A stretch of 64,000 nucleotides of DNA from an uncultured Clostridia bacterium. GTDB taxonomy: Bacteria > Bacillota > Clostridia > Oscillospirales > Ruminococcaceae. Position numbers and translations under genes: made by a program. Each line of letters starts with the position of its first letter. Within the stretch, counting starts at the first letter, position 1. Shown here piece after piece: positions 44,166-53,944 of the stretch. The notes under the pieces are model-generated. The model searched no databases and was not told where the DNA came from. It was given only the letters and a program-made list of their open reading frames with translations. Location of the stretch: NCBI GenBank assembly GCA_946498095.1, contig CAMMMX010000012.1, forward strand, positions 1-64,000, given 5' to 3'.

Positions 44166-44223
44166 ATAAGAATCATCGTGCCGCTTAGGCGGTATGTCGG
44201 CGGTGGAAAAGGCGGTGTCAATT

Positions 44224-45102
44224 TTGCTTAAAAGTATGACGGGATATGGCAGGGAACGCCGGATCCTGCATGGCAGGGAAATTACGGTGGAGATGAAGGC
44301 GGTCAATCACCGGTATTTTGAATATGCTTCCCGGGTGCCTCGGAGTTATAGCTTCCTGGAAGACAAGCTAAAGGCGCTTGTGCAGGCCAGTGTAGCCCGT
44401 GGCAAGGTGGAGCTCAGCTTAGCGGTCAACGCCATCGAAGCTCCCGAAACACAAGTGACGGTTAATTTGCCTCTCGCACAGCAGTACGTCGATGCCTTAC
44501 GGCAAGCCAACCGCCAATTAGGCCTGACGGACGATCTTTCTTTGTCTAAGCTAGCACGGTTCAATGATATCTTTCTATGCCAGGCAGCGCAGATAGACGA
44601 AGCACAGCTGTGGGAGGATGTATCGCAGACGGCACAAGCGACTGTCGACCAATTTGTTCAGATGAGAACATGTGAAGGAGAAAGGCTTTACAGTGATATT
44701 TTATCGCGTTTGACTATGATGGAAGAAAAGATCACTTTTATAGAAGAACGCTCTCCGCAGGTCAACGAGAATTACCGAAACAGGCTGTTTTCCCGTTTGT
44801 CAGAGGTACTTGGCGATCGCACGATTGATGAATACCGTATTCTGCAGGAGGCGGCGATTTTTGCGGATAAAACGGCTGTGGATGAGGAAACGGTCCGGCT
44901 GCGCAGCCATGTCGCTCAATTGCGTGCGCTAATGGATGCCCCAGGGAGCGTTGGAAAGAAACTGGATTTTATTGTCCAGGAGATGAACCGGGAAACGAAC
45001 ACCATTGGTTCAAAAGCACAGGATATCCAGATTGCTGCCGTTATCGTTGAGATGAAAGCGGAAATTGAAAAAATCAGGGAGCAGGTACAAAACATCGAAT
45101 AA
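44224..45102 (+). CDS. yicC: YicC-family endoribonuclease
   Basis: 292 aa. N-terminal LLKSMTGYGRERR and VEMKAVNHRYFEYASRVPR are the YicC-like signature; the C-terminal DUF1732 part reads RLRSHVAQLRALMDAPGSVGKKLDFIVQEMNRETNTIGSKA. YicC proteins are endoribonucleases linked to sRNA turnover in E. coli. TTG 44224 (AAGGCGG upstream) was chosen because family members start right before KSMTGYG. First gene of the conserved yicC-remA-gmk unit. Confidence 0.92.
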   Translation: MLKSMTGYGRERRILHGREITVEMKAVNHRYFEYASRVPRSYSFLEDKLKALVQASVARGKVELSLAVNAIEAPETQVTVNLPLAQQYVDALRQANRQLGLTDDLSLSKLARFNDIFLCQAAQIDEAQLWEDVSQTAQATVDQFVQMRTCEGERLYSDILSRLTMMEEKITFIEERSPQVNENYRNRLFSRLSEVLGDRTIDEYRILQEAAIFADKTAVDEETVRLRSHVAQLRALMDAPGSVGKKLDFIVQEMNRETNTIGSKAQDIQIAAVIVEMKAEIEKIREQVQNIE

Positions 45103-45153
45103 CCAAAAACAGATGTAGTATGATTCAGCTCCCAGGAAAGGCAAGGTAAACAG

Positions 45154-45429
45154 ATGAAGCTCATCAACATCGGATTTGGAAACATGGTGTCCGCCTCCAA
45201 ACTGGTTGCAATTGTATCCCCGGAGTCGGCACCGATTAAACGGATCATCCAAGACGCGCGTGACCGCGGCAGCCTGATTGACGCGACCTATGGGCGTCGT
45301 ACCCGCGCGGTTATCGTCATGGACAGCGAGCATGTTATCCTATCAGCCGTCGCGCCTGAAACGGTTGCCAACCGTTTTGTGGAAAAGGATGCGGACGACT
45401 TTGACGAGGAGGACGGCGAGGATGAATAA
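45154..45429 (+). CDS. remA: RemA/DUF370 regulator
   Basis: 91-aa DNA-binding regulator of the RemA family (matrix gene activator in Bacillus). [38 protein letters not shown] is characteristic, with the acidic tail [15 protein letters not shown] lies upstream of ATG 45154. It overlaps gmk by 8 bp, the standard Firmicute order; the target genes here are unknown. Confidence 0.95.
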   Translation: MKLINIGFGNMVSASKLVAIVSPESAPIKRIIQDARDRGSLIDATYGRRTRAVIVMDSEHVILSAVAPETVANRFVEKDADDFDEEDGEDE

Positions 45430-46033
45430 AAAAGGGTTGCTCGTCGTGTTGTCGGGCCCGTCTGGCTGTGGGAAGGGAACCGTGTTAAAAGAGCTTTTAA
45501 CCAAAAAGGAAGGGCTTTTTCTGTCTGTTTCTGCGACGACTCGCCGGCCGCGTCCTGGCGAGATTGACGGACAAAGCTATTATTTTCTTTCCCGTGATCG
45601 GTTTCTGGAGCTTGTCGATAACGGCGGGATGCTGGAGTACGCCTGTTATTGTGACAATTACTACGGTACACCGAAAGATTCCGTAGAGGCCAAGCGTGCG
45701 CAAGGCATAGATGTCATCCTGGAGATTGAAGTGCAGGGCGCCATGCAGATCAAGCAGAAATGTCCCGATGCAGTCATGGTTTTCGTCATGCCGCCGAGTA
45801 TGGCGGAACTAGCGCGTCGTCTTGTGGACCGTAATACAGAGGATGAAGAAACGGTGAGCAGACGCATGGCCAAGGCAGTGGAGGAGATGCGCCATGCCAA
45901 AGAATACGATTATATTGTCGTTAACGATACAGTGGAAAATGCGGTCGAGAACCTATGGGGAATCGTATTAGCGGAAAAGCTGACGGTACGGCAGCTGGGC
46001 GGATTTGTCGACGAGGTGCTGGCACAGGTTTAG
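45422..46033 (+). CDS. gmk: Guanylate kinase
   Basis: GMP + ATP to GDP + ADP, 203 aa. P-loop [11 protein letters not shown], the GMP-binding [22 protein letters not shown], and [26 protein letters not shown]. Start ATG 45422 overlaps remA and follows GAGGAGG. In most relatives rpoZ and coaBC come next; here priA follows after 31 bases. Confidence 0.96.
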   Translation: MNKKGLLVVLSGPSGCGKGTVLKELLTKKEGLFLSVSATTRRPRPGEIDGQSYYFLSRDRFLELVDNGGMLEYACYCDNYYGTPKDSVEAKRAQGIDVILEIEVQGAMQIKQKCPDAVMVFVMPPSMAELARRLVDRNTEDEETVSRRMAKAVEEMRHAKEYDYIVVNDTVENAVENLWGIVLAEKLTVRQLGGFVDEVLAQV

Positions 46034-46064
46034 CCGACTATGACACACCAGAAAGGGGAACGAA

Positions 46065-48536
46065 ATGGAGCTGTTGACTGCGCGGATTGCCGTGGAGAAG
46101 ACCTCATATGGCTTTGATAAGCTATACAGCTACAGCGTTCCCGCTGTACTGGCGGCGCAGGTGCGTCCCGGTGTCCGCGTGACAGTTCCCTTTGGCAAAG
46201 GAAATCAGAAACGCTTGGGTATCGTATTTGAGACGACTGTCCAACGCGCAGATCAAAAAGATTACGAGATGCTGAAGCCGGTTGCATCGGTAGTAGATGG
46301 GCAGGTCATACTGAATGGCGAGCTGATGCAGATTGTCAAATGGCTGAAGGAAAATACTTTTTGTACCTACTATGAAGCGGCGCGGTGTGTTCTACCCGCT
46401 AGTATGGATGTGCAGGTCTCATCCGTTTATCTGCTGCGGGAGGACGCGCAGCCGACACAACCGCTGACGGTCGCGGAAAACGCGTTTGTTGAGGCGTTGG
46501 CGGCGGCCAAACCGTCTCAACGTGCAAAATTATTGCGGACGGGCGGGGATGCTGCCAAAGAGCAGCTTTTGCAAACACTTTTTCATAAAAGTGTATTGAC
46601 ACGGGTTGAGCAGGTTAAGCAGAAGGTCGGAGACGAGACGGTACTGATGGTGCGTCTGACACAGGAGTTTCTCGACGATGCGACAGCCTTTACACTGACG
46701 CCCAAGCAGCGTGTTGTGACGGAAATGCTGGAGCAGGCTCAAAGCGCTTCGCTGCGCGAAGTTTGTGAGTCATGTGGCGTCGGGGACGGCGTGGTGAAAA
46801 ATCTCGTCAAGGCAGGTGCAGCGGTTATCTACCCGGCGCAGCAGTACCGGACACCACACAGCGACATTCAGGAGAAGGAGAGCGTGGAGGATATCATCCT
46901 TTCTACGGAGCAACAGCGCGTATTTGACGGAATCGCCGGTATGCTTGAGGAAGGGCGGGCTCAGGTCGCGTTGTTGCGTGGGGTAACGGGAAGTGGAAAG
47001 ACGTCGGTGTTCTTGAAGTTGATTCATCGGGTGCTTGCACAGGGAAAGCAGGCGATGATGCTGATCCCGGAAATTTCTTTGACGCCTCAAATGGTTACAA
47101 GGTTCCGTACGCTTTTTGGCGACCGTGTTGCGGTGATGCACAGTGCCCTCTCGCTCGGGCAGCGGCTGGACGAGTGGAAGCGTATTCAATCTGGACAGGC
47201 GCAGATTGTAGTCGGGACGCGAAGCGCGGTTTTTGCCCCTTGTCAAAACATCGGCTTGATTATTATGGACGAAGAAGGGGAAAACTCCTACAAATCGGAA
47301 AGTGTCCCGCGGTACCATGCACGTGAAGTTGCCAAGTTGCGCTGTGTCCATCATAAGGCGGTCTTACTGCTAGCCTCTGCGACGCCGTCGGTTTGCAGTT
47401 ATTATTACGCAAAAAAGGGACGTTACAGGTTGTTTGAGCTGCTGGACCGCTATAGTGGCAGTGAATTACCACAGGTGGCCATTGTGGATATGCGCGAAGA
47501 GTTGCGAAATGGAAACAAATCCTCCATCAGCGGAATTCTGGGCGAGGAGATACTCTATAATCTGGAGCATGGCGAGCAGACGCTTTTACTGATAAACCGG
47601 CGGGGATATCACACGTTGGTGACCTGTCTGGAATGTGGGGAAGCGGTGAGTTGCCCTCATTGCAGCGTCGCGTTGACATATCATAAAGCGGGAGACAGAA
47701 TGATCTGCCACTACTGCGGATACGAAAGGCCGTTGCCTCAGTCCTGTCCAAAATGCGGCAGCACGTATCTCAAACGGTTGGGGGCCGGGACGCAGCGTAT
47801 CCAGGACGAGGTACAGGAGCAGTTCCCGCAGGCGCGTATTCTACGTATGGATACAGATACAACCTATTCGCGTTTTGCATATGAGGAAAACTTCGCGCGT
47901 TTCGCGCAGGGTGAGTACGATATCATGCTGGGTACCCAAATGATCGCTAAGGGGCTTGATTTTCCCAATGTCACGCTGGTAGGCGTGCTTGCGATAGATG
48001 GTTTTCTGTATTCTGGTGACTTTAAAAGCTATGAGCGCGCATTTTCGCTGATGACGCAGGTCGTCGGGCGAGGCGGACGTGGAGATAAGGCGGGACGCGC
48101 TTTTATCCAGACGATGATACCGGATCATGAAGTGATAAATCTTGCCGGGCTGCAGGATTACGGACGCTTTTATGCGGGGGAGGAGGAACTCAGGAGGGCG
48201 CTTTTATATCCGCCTTTTTGCGATATCTGCGTGCTCGGTTTTTCCTCTCTTTCCGAATCAGGAGCAGTGTCGGCATCACAGCGTTTTCTGGCATTGCTGC
48301 GGGAGGCGGTGGAACAGTCTAAGGAAAAAATCCCGCTTCGGGTGCTTGGTCCGGCGCCTTATACTGTCGCGAAGGTAAGCGACAGGTTTCGGTATCGATT
48401 AATTGTCAAGTGTCGGAATAATGCAACGTTCCGGGGGATTTTGTCCGGGCTACTGCGTAAGGTATACGCTTCTCGGGAAAAATGTTTTTCGGGCGTTACC
48501 ATCTCAGTGGATCTCAATGGTGAGGTCAGCCTGTAG
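46065..48536 (+). CDS. priA: Primosomal helicase PriA
   Basis: 3'-5' helicase for replication restart, 823 aa. N-terminal DNA-binding domain, Walker A GVTGSGKTS (about 306-314), the Walker B motif IIMDEEGENSYKSE (D402) where PriA normally has DEEH, two zinc-binding clusters (CLECG..CPHC and CHYCG..CPKCG, about 520-570), helicase motifs V/VI (GTQMIAKGLDFPNVTLVGV, QVVGRGGRGDKAGRAFIQT) and the C-terminal domain. GAAAGGGG precedes ATG 46065. Confidence 0.95.
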   Translation: MELLTARIAVEKTSYGFDKLYSYSVPAVLAAQVRPGVRVTVPFGKGNQKRLGIVFETTVQRADQKDYEMLKPVASVVDGQVILNGELMQIVKWLKENTFCTYYEAARCVLPASMDVQVSSVYLLREDAQPTQPLTVAENAFVEALAAAKPSQRAKLLRTGGDAAKEQLLQTLFHKSVLTRVEQVKQKVGDETVLMVRLTQEFLDDATAFTLTPKQRVVTEMLEQAQSASLREVCESCGVGDGVVKNLVKAGAAVIYPAQQYRTPHSDIQEKESVEDIILSTEQQRVFDGIAGMLEEGRAQVALLRGVTGSGKTSVFLKLIHRVLAQGKQAMMLIPEISLTPQMVTRFRTLFGDRVAVMHSALSLGQRLDEWKRIQSGQAQIVVGTRSAVFAPCQNIGLIIMDEEGENSYKSESVPRYHAREVAKLRCVHHKAVLLLASATPSVCSYYYAKKGRYRLFELLDRYSGSELPQVAIVDMREELRNGNKSSISGILGEEILYNLEHGEQTLLLINRRGYHTLVTCLECGEAVSCPHCSVALTYHKAGDRMICHYCGYERPLPQSCPKCGSTYLKRLGAGTQRIQDEVQEQFPQARILRMDTDTTYSRFAYEENFARFAQGEYDIMLGTQMIAKGLDFPNVTLVGVLAIDGFLYSGDFKSYERAFSLMTQVVGRGGRGDKAGRAFIQTMIPDHEVINLAGLQDYGRFYAGEEELRRALLYPPFCDICVLGFSSLSESGAVSASQRFLALLREAVEQSKEKIPLRVLGPAPYTVAKVSDRFRYRLIVKCRNNATFRGILSGLLRKVYASREKCFSGVTISVDLNGEVSL

Positions 48537-48633
48537 TGTTGCAATGATTCCCGGCGGCTAGTCGGGAGGAAATAGCGTTTTCGCTTGCAAAGCGGCATCG
48601 CTTTATGCTTTTAGAGAAAGGAATGGTTGAACA

Positions 48634-49137
48634 ATGGCGGGATGCTTGAGAAATATTGTGTTGGAGGGCGACGAGGTTCTACGCAAACAGGCACGGGATG
48701 TCTCCGCTTTCAATGACAAGCTTGGCCAGCTTTTGGACGATATGCTGTTCACGATGTACGCGGCTGAGGGCGTAGGACTCGCTGCACCGCAGATTGGGAT
48801 CTTGCGTAAGATCGTTGTGATAGATATTGGAGAAGGCGTAATTGAACTGGTGAATCCAGAGATCATTGAGGCATCAGAAGAGACGGAGGAGGATGTTGAA
48901 GGGTGCCTGTCCTGTCCCGACGTGTCCGGATATGTACGGCGTCCGGTACGGGTGACGGTTCGTGCGCAAGACCGTAATGGTGAACCTTTTGAGCTGATGG
49001 GGGAAGGGCTGTTGGCCCGTGCACTTTGCCATGAAATCGACCATCTGTCCGGCCGGCTGTTTATCGATATTATGACAGAACGGGTGGACGAAAGTACGAA
49101 AAAAAGAGACAGAAAAGCGAAACGAAACCGTACGTAA
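48634..49137 (+). CDS. def: Peptide deformylase
   Basis: Removes the N-formyl group from nascent proteins, 167 aa. Metal and active-site motifs: GVGLAAPQIG, EGCLSCP and HEIDHLSG (HExxH), all intact. AAAGGA before ATG 48634. Followed by fmt, the pair that handles formyl-methionine. Confidence 0.96.
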   Translation: MAGCLRNIVLEGDEVLRKQARDVSAFNDKLGQLLDDMLFTMYAAEGVGLAAPQIGILRKIVVIDIGEGVIELVNPEIIEASEETEEDVEGCLSCPDVSGYVRRPVRVTVRAQDRNGEPFELMGEGLLARALCHEIDHLSGRLFIDIMTERVDESTKKRDRKAKRNRT

Positions 49138-49166
49138 TCAGTAAGGGGACAGGAAAGGCGGACAAT

Positions 49167-50087
49167 ATGAGAATTGTATTTATGGGAACGCCGGATTTTG
49201 CCGTGCCATCTCTGCGCGCTTTGATACGGCACGGCGACGACATTGCGGCGGTGTATACGCAGCCAGACAAACCCAAAGGCCGTGGCTACCAGATGATGCC
49301 GCCGCCGGTCAAACGCTTCGCGCAGGAACAAGGCTTGTCTGTGTTCCAGCCGGTATCGGTGAAAACGGAAGAAGAAATTGCCCGCATAAGGGCGTTTGCG
49401 CCGGATATGATAATCGTAGTAGCATACGGAAAGATTCTGCCGCCAGCGGTGCTGGAAATACCGCCGCTGGGGTGTGTCAACGTACACGCCTCGCTGTTGC
49501 CGAAATACCGCGGCGCGGCGCCCATTCAGTGGAGCGTTGTGAACGGTGAAACGGAAACAGGCGTTACGACGATGTATATGGCGCAGGGACTGGATACGGG
49601 CGATATGATTTTGAAAAAGAGTACGCCGATTGGTGAAAACGAGACGTCGTCACAGCTGCACGACCGCCTTGCGGAGCTGGGGGCGGAACTTTTAGGTGAG
49701 ACGCTGGAGCAAATTGAAAAAGGGATTGCGCCGCGAACACATCAGGATGATTCGCTGTCCTGCTATGCGCCCATGATCACCAAAGAGATGTCATTACTGG
49801 ACTTTACCGCTCCAGCCCGCGATGTCCATAACCGGATCCGCGGACTGACGGGGACAGCGTTCCTCGGCGGTAAACGGCTGAAGCTGTTTGAGAGCGAGTA
49901 TGCCGGTCCCTGTAGTGGATGCCCGGGAGAGATTACGGTGTCGGACGGGACCTTCCTTGTTGCCTGTGGCGACGGCTGTGGTGTCCGTATCCGGACGTTG
50001 CAACCGGAGGGAGGCAAGCGGATGGAGGCCGCGGCTTTTTTGCGCGGTAACCCGATCCAGGCGGGAACTATCTTGTCAGGAAAGTGA
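49167..50087 (+). CDS. fmt: Methionyl-tRNA formyltransferase
   Basis: Formylates Met-tRNA(fMet) with 10-formyl-THF, 306 aa. MRIVFMGTPDFAVPSLRAL, then NVHASLLPKYRGAAPIQWSVVNGE (His and active-site Asn region) and GVTTMYMAQGLDTGDMI, with a C-terminal OB-fold. AAAGG precedes ATG 49167. Follows def in the usual order. Confidence 0.96.
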   Translation: MRIVFMGTPDFAVPSLRALIRHGDDIAAVYTQPDKPKGRGYQMMPPPVKRFAQEQGLSVFQPVSVKTEEEIARIRAFAPDMIIVVAYGKILPPAVLEIPPLGCVNVHASLLPKYRGAAPIQWSVVNGETETGVTTMYMAQGLDTGDMILKKSTPIGENETSSQLHDRLAELGAELLGETLEQIEKGIAPRTHQDDSLSCYAPMITKEMSLLDFTAPARDVHNRIRGLTGTAFLGGKRLKLFESEYAGPCSGCPGEITVSDGTFLVACGDGCGVRIRTLQPEGGKRMEAAAFLRGNPIQAGTILSGK

Positions 50088-50099
50088 GAGGAGGGCATC

Positions 50100-50792
50100 A
50101 TGCCGTTTTTCTATTTTGATTACTATTATTTGATCCTGGTGGTACCGGCTTTGCTCATTGCGCTTTGGGCACAGTTTAACGTCAAGTCGACATTTAACCG
50201 GTATCGTCAGGTCAGGAATATTCGTGGTTATACCGGCAGTGAGGTAGCGCGTCGCATCCTGGACAGTCATGGGCTGTATGATGTGCGTATTGAACGTGTC
50301 AGCGGATCGCTAAGCGATCATTACGACCCTCGTACCAATGTTGTTCGTTTGTCTGATTCCGTCTATAACGACGCTTCTGTCGCAGCCCTTGGTGTCGCGG
50401 CACATGAGGTGGGACACGCAATCCAGCACAACCAGGGCTATTTGCCGCTTAAAGTGCGATCGGCGATCATCCCGGTGACGCAGCTAGGGTCATCTTTGGC
50501 TTTTCCACTCGCGATATTCGGGTTGTTTCTAGGCAGCGATATTCTGGTGAATATCGGAATTCTGTTGTTCGTTGCTGTCGTATTTTTTCAGCTTGTGACC
50601 CTCCCGGTTGAATTCAACGCCAGTAATCGCGCTTTGGCTGTGCTGGAAAGTGAACGTTTTCTGGAGGATGACGAGCTTTCCGGTGCGAAACGGACGCTGC
50701 GTGCGGCTGCGTTGACCTATGTGGCCGCATTGATCGTTGCAATAGCAAACCTTTTGCGTTTGTTGGCGCTGGTTGGACGCAGGCGGGACTAA
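50100..50792 (+). CDS. Membrane zinc metallopeptidase (YugP family)
   Basis: 230 aa of the neutral zinc metallopeptidase family PF04298. N-terminal helix (about 8-25), the catalytic AHEVGHAIQH (HExxH, about 101-110) and helices near 125-145, 145-170 and 200-225. The role is unproven, probably membrane protein turnover. GAGAGGAGG precedes ATG 50100. Encoded between fmt and rsmB, an order seen in many Clostridia. Confidence 0.93.
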   Translation: MPFFYFDYYYLILVVPALLIALWAQFNVKSTFNRYRQVRNIRGYTGSEVARRILDSHGLYDVRIERVSGSLSDHYDPRTNVVRLSDSVYNDASVAALGVAAHEVGHAIQHNQGYLPLKVRSAIIPVTQLGSSLAFPLAIFGLFLGSDILVNIGILLFVAVVFFQLVTLPVEFNASNRALAVLESERFLEDDELSGAKRTLRAAALTYVAALIVAIANLLRLLALVGRRRD

Positions 50793-50795
50793 ACG

Positions 50796-52118
50796 ATGAA
50801 AAATGCACGTTATGAGGCTGTTTCCCTGCTTGGCAGGATGGACAGGGAGCAAGCTTACTCCAATCTGCTTTTGGATCATTTCCTGCAAACCTGCGGGATG
50901 GATGCGCGGGAAAAGGCTTTTCTGTCCACGTTGTTTTATGGCGTTCTGGAGCGTCGGCTGACACTGGATTATGTCATACGCTGCTACTCGTCGATCCCGA
51001 TGTATAAGTTATCCACACAGGTGAAAAATATCCTGCGGACGGCGCTGTATCAGCTTCTCTACCTGGATGTGCCAGAGAATGCTGCGGTGGACGAGGCTGT
51101 TAAGCTGACGCGGGTGTTGCGTCAGTCACGTGCGTCAGGGTATGTCAACGCTCTGTTGCGCAGTTTCCTCCGCGCGGGGAAAGATATGAAACTGCCTGAC
51201 GAAAGCGATCCGGTTCGAAACCTGTCGGTGTGTTATTCCTGCGGGGAGCCATTGGTACGGACGTTTTTATGCGATTATGGCTTCGAAACTGCGAAGAATA
51301 TTCTGTCCGCCGCCTTGGAAAAGCCGCCTGTAACGGTACGTGTCAATACGCTGCGTACCGAGCGGGATTCCCTGCAAAAGCGTCTGGCGGAAGAGGGCGT
51401 TCCGTCTGCGGTATGTGATGCAGTTGAAGATGCGCTGATATGGAAAGGTTCCGGATCGGTAGAGCATCTGGCGACATTTCGTGAGGGTCTGTTCCATGTA
51501 CAAGACGCCTCGTCCCAGTTGTGTGCACTGGCAGCCGGGCCTCAAGCCGGTGATACGGTATACGACATTTGTAGCGCGCCAGGGGGAAAGGCCTTTACAA
51601 TGGCGCAGTATATGAAAGATAGGGGTACTCTGGCAGCGTTTGATTTATATGAAAGCAGGACGCGTTTGATTGATCAGGGGGCGCAACGGTTGGGCTTGAC
51701 CTGTCTGACGGCACAGGTGCGCGATGCGCTGCAAGGGAAACCGCTTCCTCCGGCCGATGTTGTGCTGTGCGACGTCCCCTGCACAGGGAGCGGTATCCTG
51801 CGCAGAAAGCCAGAAATCAAGTATAAGCCGCTGGACACGGTGCTTTCGTTGGCGCAGACGCAGTATGACATACTTCTGCGTAGCAGCGCATATGTAAAAG
51901 CAGGTGGAAGGCTACTATATTCTACATGTTCGATTGATAAAAGGGAGAATGAGGATGTCGTTCAGCATTTTTTGCAGGAGAATCCGGCATTTGAACTGGA
52001 TGAACTACCACGGCAATTCGCAAAGTTTCAGCATGCGGGGGAAGGGTGTGTGACGATCCTCCCTGGCGAACAGGATTGTGACGGTTTCTTTATTGCAATA
52101 TTGAAAAAGAGGAATTGA
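50796..52118 (+). CDS. rsmB: 16S rRNA m5C967 methyltransferase RsmB
   Basis: 440 aa. N-terminal NusB-like RNA-binding domain (about 1-130), SAM-binding motif DTVYDICSAPGGKAFTMA, the catalytic Cys motif VLCDVPCTGSGILRRKPEIKYK and the second conserved Cys in LLYSTCSIDKRENE. Starts at ATG 50796, three bases after the preceding stop, so probably coupled. Part of the def-to-thiN unit. Confidence 0.95.
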   Translation: MKNARYEAVSLLGRMDREQAYSNLLLDHFLQTCGMDAREKAFLSTLFYGVLERRLTLDYVIRCYSSIPMYKLSTQVKNILRTALYQLLYLDVPENAAVDEAVKLTRVLRQSRASGYVNALLRSFLRAGKDMKLPDESDPVRNLSVCYSCGEPLVRTFLCDYGFETAKNILSAALEKPPVTVRVNTLRTERDSLQKRLAEEGVPSAVCDAVEDALIWKGSGSVEHLATFREGLFHVQDASSQLCALAAGPQAGDTVYDICSAPGGKAFTMAQYMKDRGTLAAFDLYESRTRLIDQGAQRLGLTCLTAQVRDALQGKPLPPADVVLCDVPCTGSGILRRKPEIKYKPLDTVLSLAQTQYDILLRSSAYVKAGGRLLYSTCSIDKRENEDVVQHFLQENPAFELDELPRQFAKFQHAGEGCVTILPGEQDCDGFFIAILKKRN

Positions 52119-52127
52119 TGGATTCGG

Positions 52128-53186
52128 ATGTGCAACTACAAGGATAAACGCGATATTCTATCGATGAGTTTAGCGGAATTGGAGGGTATTTGCGTCCAAA
52201 ATGGTCAGCAGCGATTCCGTTCGAGGCAGGTATTTCAGTGGCTGCATCTGCATCACGCTGTCTCCTTTTCGGAGATGACCAATCTGCCTGCACAATTTAG
52301 ATTGTATCTTGAGGAAAACTTTTACATAAGTTTGCCGAAAATCGAGAAAAAACTTGTATCCGCTATCGATCATACGGTAAAATATCTATATCGCCTTGGG
52401 GACGGAGAATGTGTCGAATGCGTGATGATGGAGTATCAGCACGGCAACAGCCTGTGTGTTTCCACGCAAGTTGGGTGCCGGATGGGGTGTCGTTTTTGTG
52501 CGTCTACCATAGCGGGTTTTGTACGGAATCTGACGCCGTCGGAAATGCTGTCGCAGATTTATACCAGCGAGTTGGACAGCGGACGGGAAGTTTCCAGTAT
52601 CGTTTTGATGGGAATTGGGGAACCGCTCGATAATTATGAAAATGTCTTGCGTTTTTTACACCTTTTGTCTTCTCCGGATGGGCGGAATATGAGCTTGCGG
52701 CACGTTTCTCTGTCCACCTGCGGGCTTGTGGCTCAAATTGACGCTTTGGCGCGGGAGAAACTCGGTTTGACGCTCTCTGTATCCTTGCATGCGCCGAACG
52801 ATGCCATTCGTAATACGATGATGCCGGTCAACCGACGTTATCCGGTCGCGCAGTTGATGGACGCCTGCCGCCGCTATATTCGGTCAACAGGCCGGCGTAT
52901 TTCGTTTGAATATGCCATTGTAGCAGGCGTGAACGATTCTCTAGCGTGTGCGCAGGAGCTTGCGGCGCGTTTGCGAGGGATGCAGTGTCATGTCAATTTG
53001 ATACCAGTCAATCCCGTGCGTGAGAGGAATTATCGAACATCACAGCGCAATGTGATTGAACGTTTTAAAAGGGACTTGGAACAAAGGGGAATCAATGTGA
53101 CAATTAGGAGAACGCTGGGCGCCGATATTCAGGCTGCCTGCGGACAGCTGCGAAGAGAAAGGGAAGAAGGGAGTGGTGCAGATTGA
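52128..53186 (+). CDS. rlmN: RlmN, rRNA (adenine-C2) methyltransferase (radical SAM)
   Basis: Methylates C2 of A2503 in 23S rRNA and A37 of some tRNAs, 352 aa. CxxxCxxC cluster motif GCRMGCRFCAST, SIVLMGIGEPLDNYENV, VSLSTCGLV, LSVSLHAPNDAIRN, and the mechanistic C-terminal Cys in AACGQLR. ATG 52128 has only a weak ribosome binding site; a GAGGA lies about 16 bases upstream. It overlaps prpC by 4 bp. Confidence 0.96.
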   Translation: MCNYKDKRDILSMSLAELEGICVQNGQQRFRSRQVFQWLHLHHAVSFSEMTNLPAQFRLYLEENFYISLPKIEKKLVSAIDHTVKYLYRLGDGECVECVMMEYQHGNSLCVSTQVGCRMGCRFCASTIAGFVRNLTPSEMLSQIYTSELDSGREVSSIVLMGIGEPLDNYENVLRFLHLLSSPDGRNMSLRHVSLSTCGLVAQIDALAREKLGLTLSVSLHAPNDAIRNTMMPVNRRYPVAQLMDACRRYIRSTGRRISFEYAIVAGVNDSLACAQELAARLRGMQCHVNLIPVNPVRERNYRTSQRNVIERFKRDLEQRGINVTIRRTLGADIQAACGQLRREREEGSGAD

Positions 53187-53944
53187 CAGTTGTTGGCAAA
53201 AGTCATACGGGGCGCGTGCGTGAGACAAACCAGGATCGTTATGGGATTTATAATATTGGCAGATATGCGCTTGCAGTGGTCTGTGATGGAATGGGCGGCG
53301 AAAATGCAGGCGATATTGCCAGCGAGGATGCCTTAACTGCACTTGAGAAATATGTAGAAGATCATGTGCCGCGTCCCATTCATTTTGATTCTCTCTGCCA
53401 AACGGTGGCACGCGGCATCGATGCCGCCAATGCACAGGTGTATGCCCGCTCCCAATCAGCGCCGGAATACGAGGGAATGGGAACGACCTGTACCTGTGTC
53501 TTGACGGACGGAAAACGCGTCTGTATTTATAATGTAGGCGACAGCCGGGCATACTTGATTTCGCCGGAGATTGGTCGGCAGATAACCGTGGATCATACCT
53601 ACGTCCAGATGCTGGTTGAGCAAGGAAAGTTGGCTCCTGAGGCGCGCGGGACCCATCCGCGGCGCAACTACTTGATGCGTGCGCTTGGAGTGTCCCGTCA
53701 GGTGGAAAAAGACAGCTTTTTTTTCGACATGGAAAAGGATCATAATATTTTATTGTGTTCCGATGGGCTTTCCAGTTACTGCTCGGATGATGAAATCTAT
53801 CATACGGTTCGCTCGTTAGAGCCAACTAAAGCTTGTGAATCTCTGGTGGAGTTGGCAAATGCACACGGCGGACGTGATAATATAACGGTTGTGATACTGT
53901 CACATGGGCCATCAATGAATGGGAGTGAAATGATAAATGGATAG
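53183..53944 (+). CDS. prpC: PP2C-type Ser/Thr protein phosphatase (PrpC/Stp)
   Basis: Dephosphorylates targets of the PASTA kinase, 253 aa. Metal-binding and core motifs in order: RETNQDRYG, VVCDGMGGENAGDIAS, GMGTTCTCVL, YNVGDSRAYL, LCSDGLS, GRDNITVVIL. TTG start at 53183 within the rlmN stop (TTGA), after GGAG. It overlaps prkC by 8 bp, the usual phosphatase-kinase pair. Confidence 0.95.
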   Translation: MTVVGKSHTGRVRETNQDRYGIYNIGRYALAVVCDGMGGENAGDIASEDALTALEKYVEDHVPRPIHFDSLCQTVARGIDAANAQVYARSQSAPEYEGMGTTCTCVLTDGKRVCIYNVGDSRAYLISPEIGRQITVDHTYVQMLVEQGKLAPEARGTHPRRNYLMRALGVSRQVEKDSFFFDMEKDHNILLCSDGLSSYCSDDEIYHTVRSLEPTKACESLVELANAHGGRDNITVVILSHGPSMNGSEMING

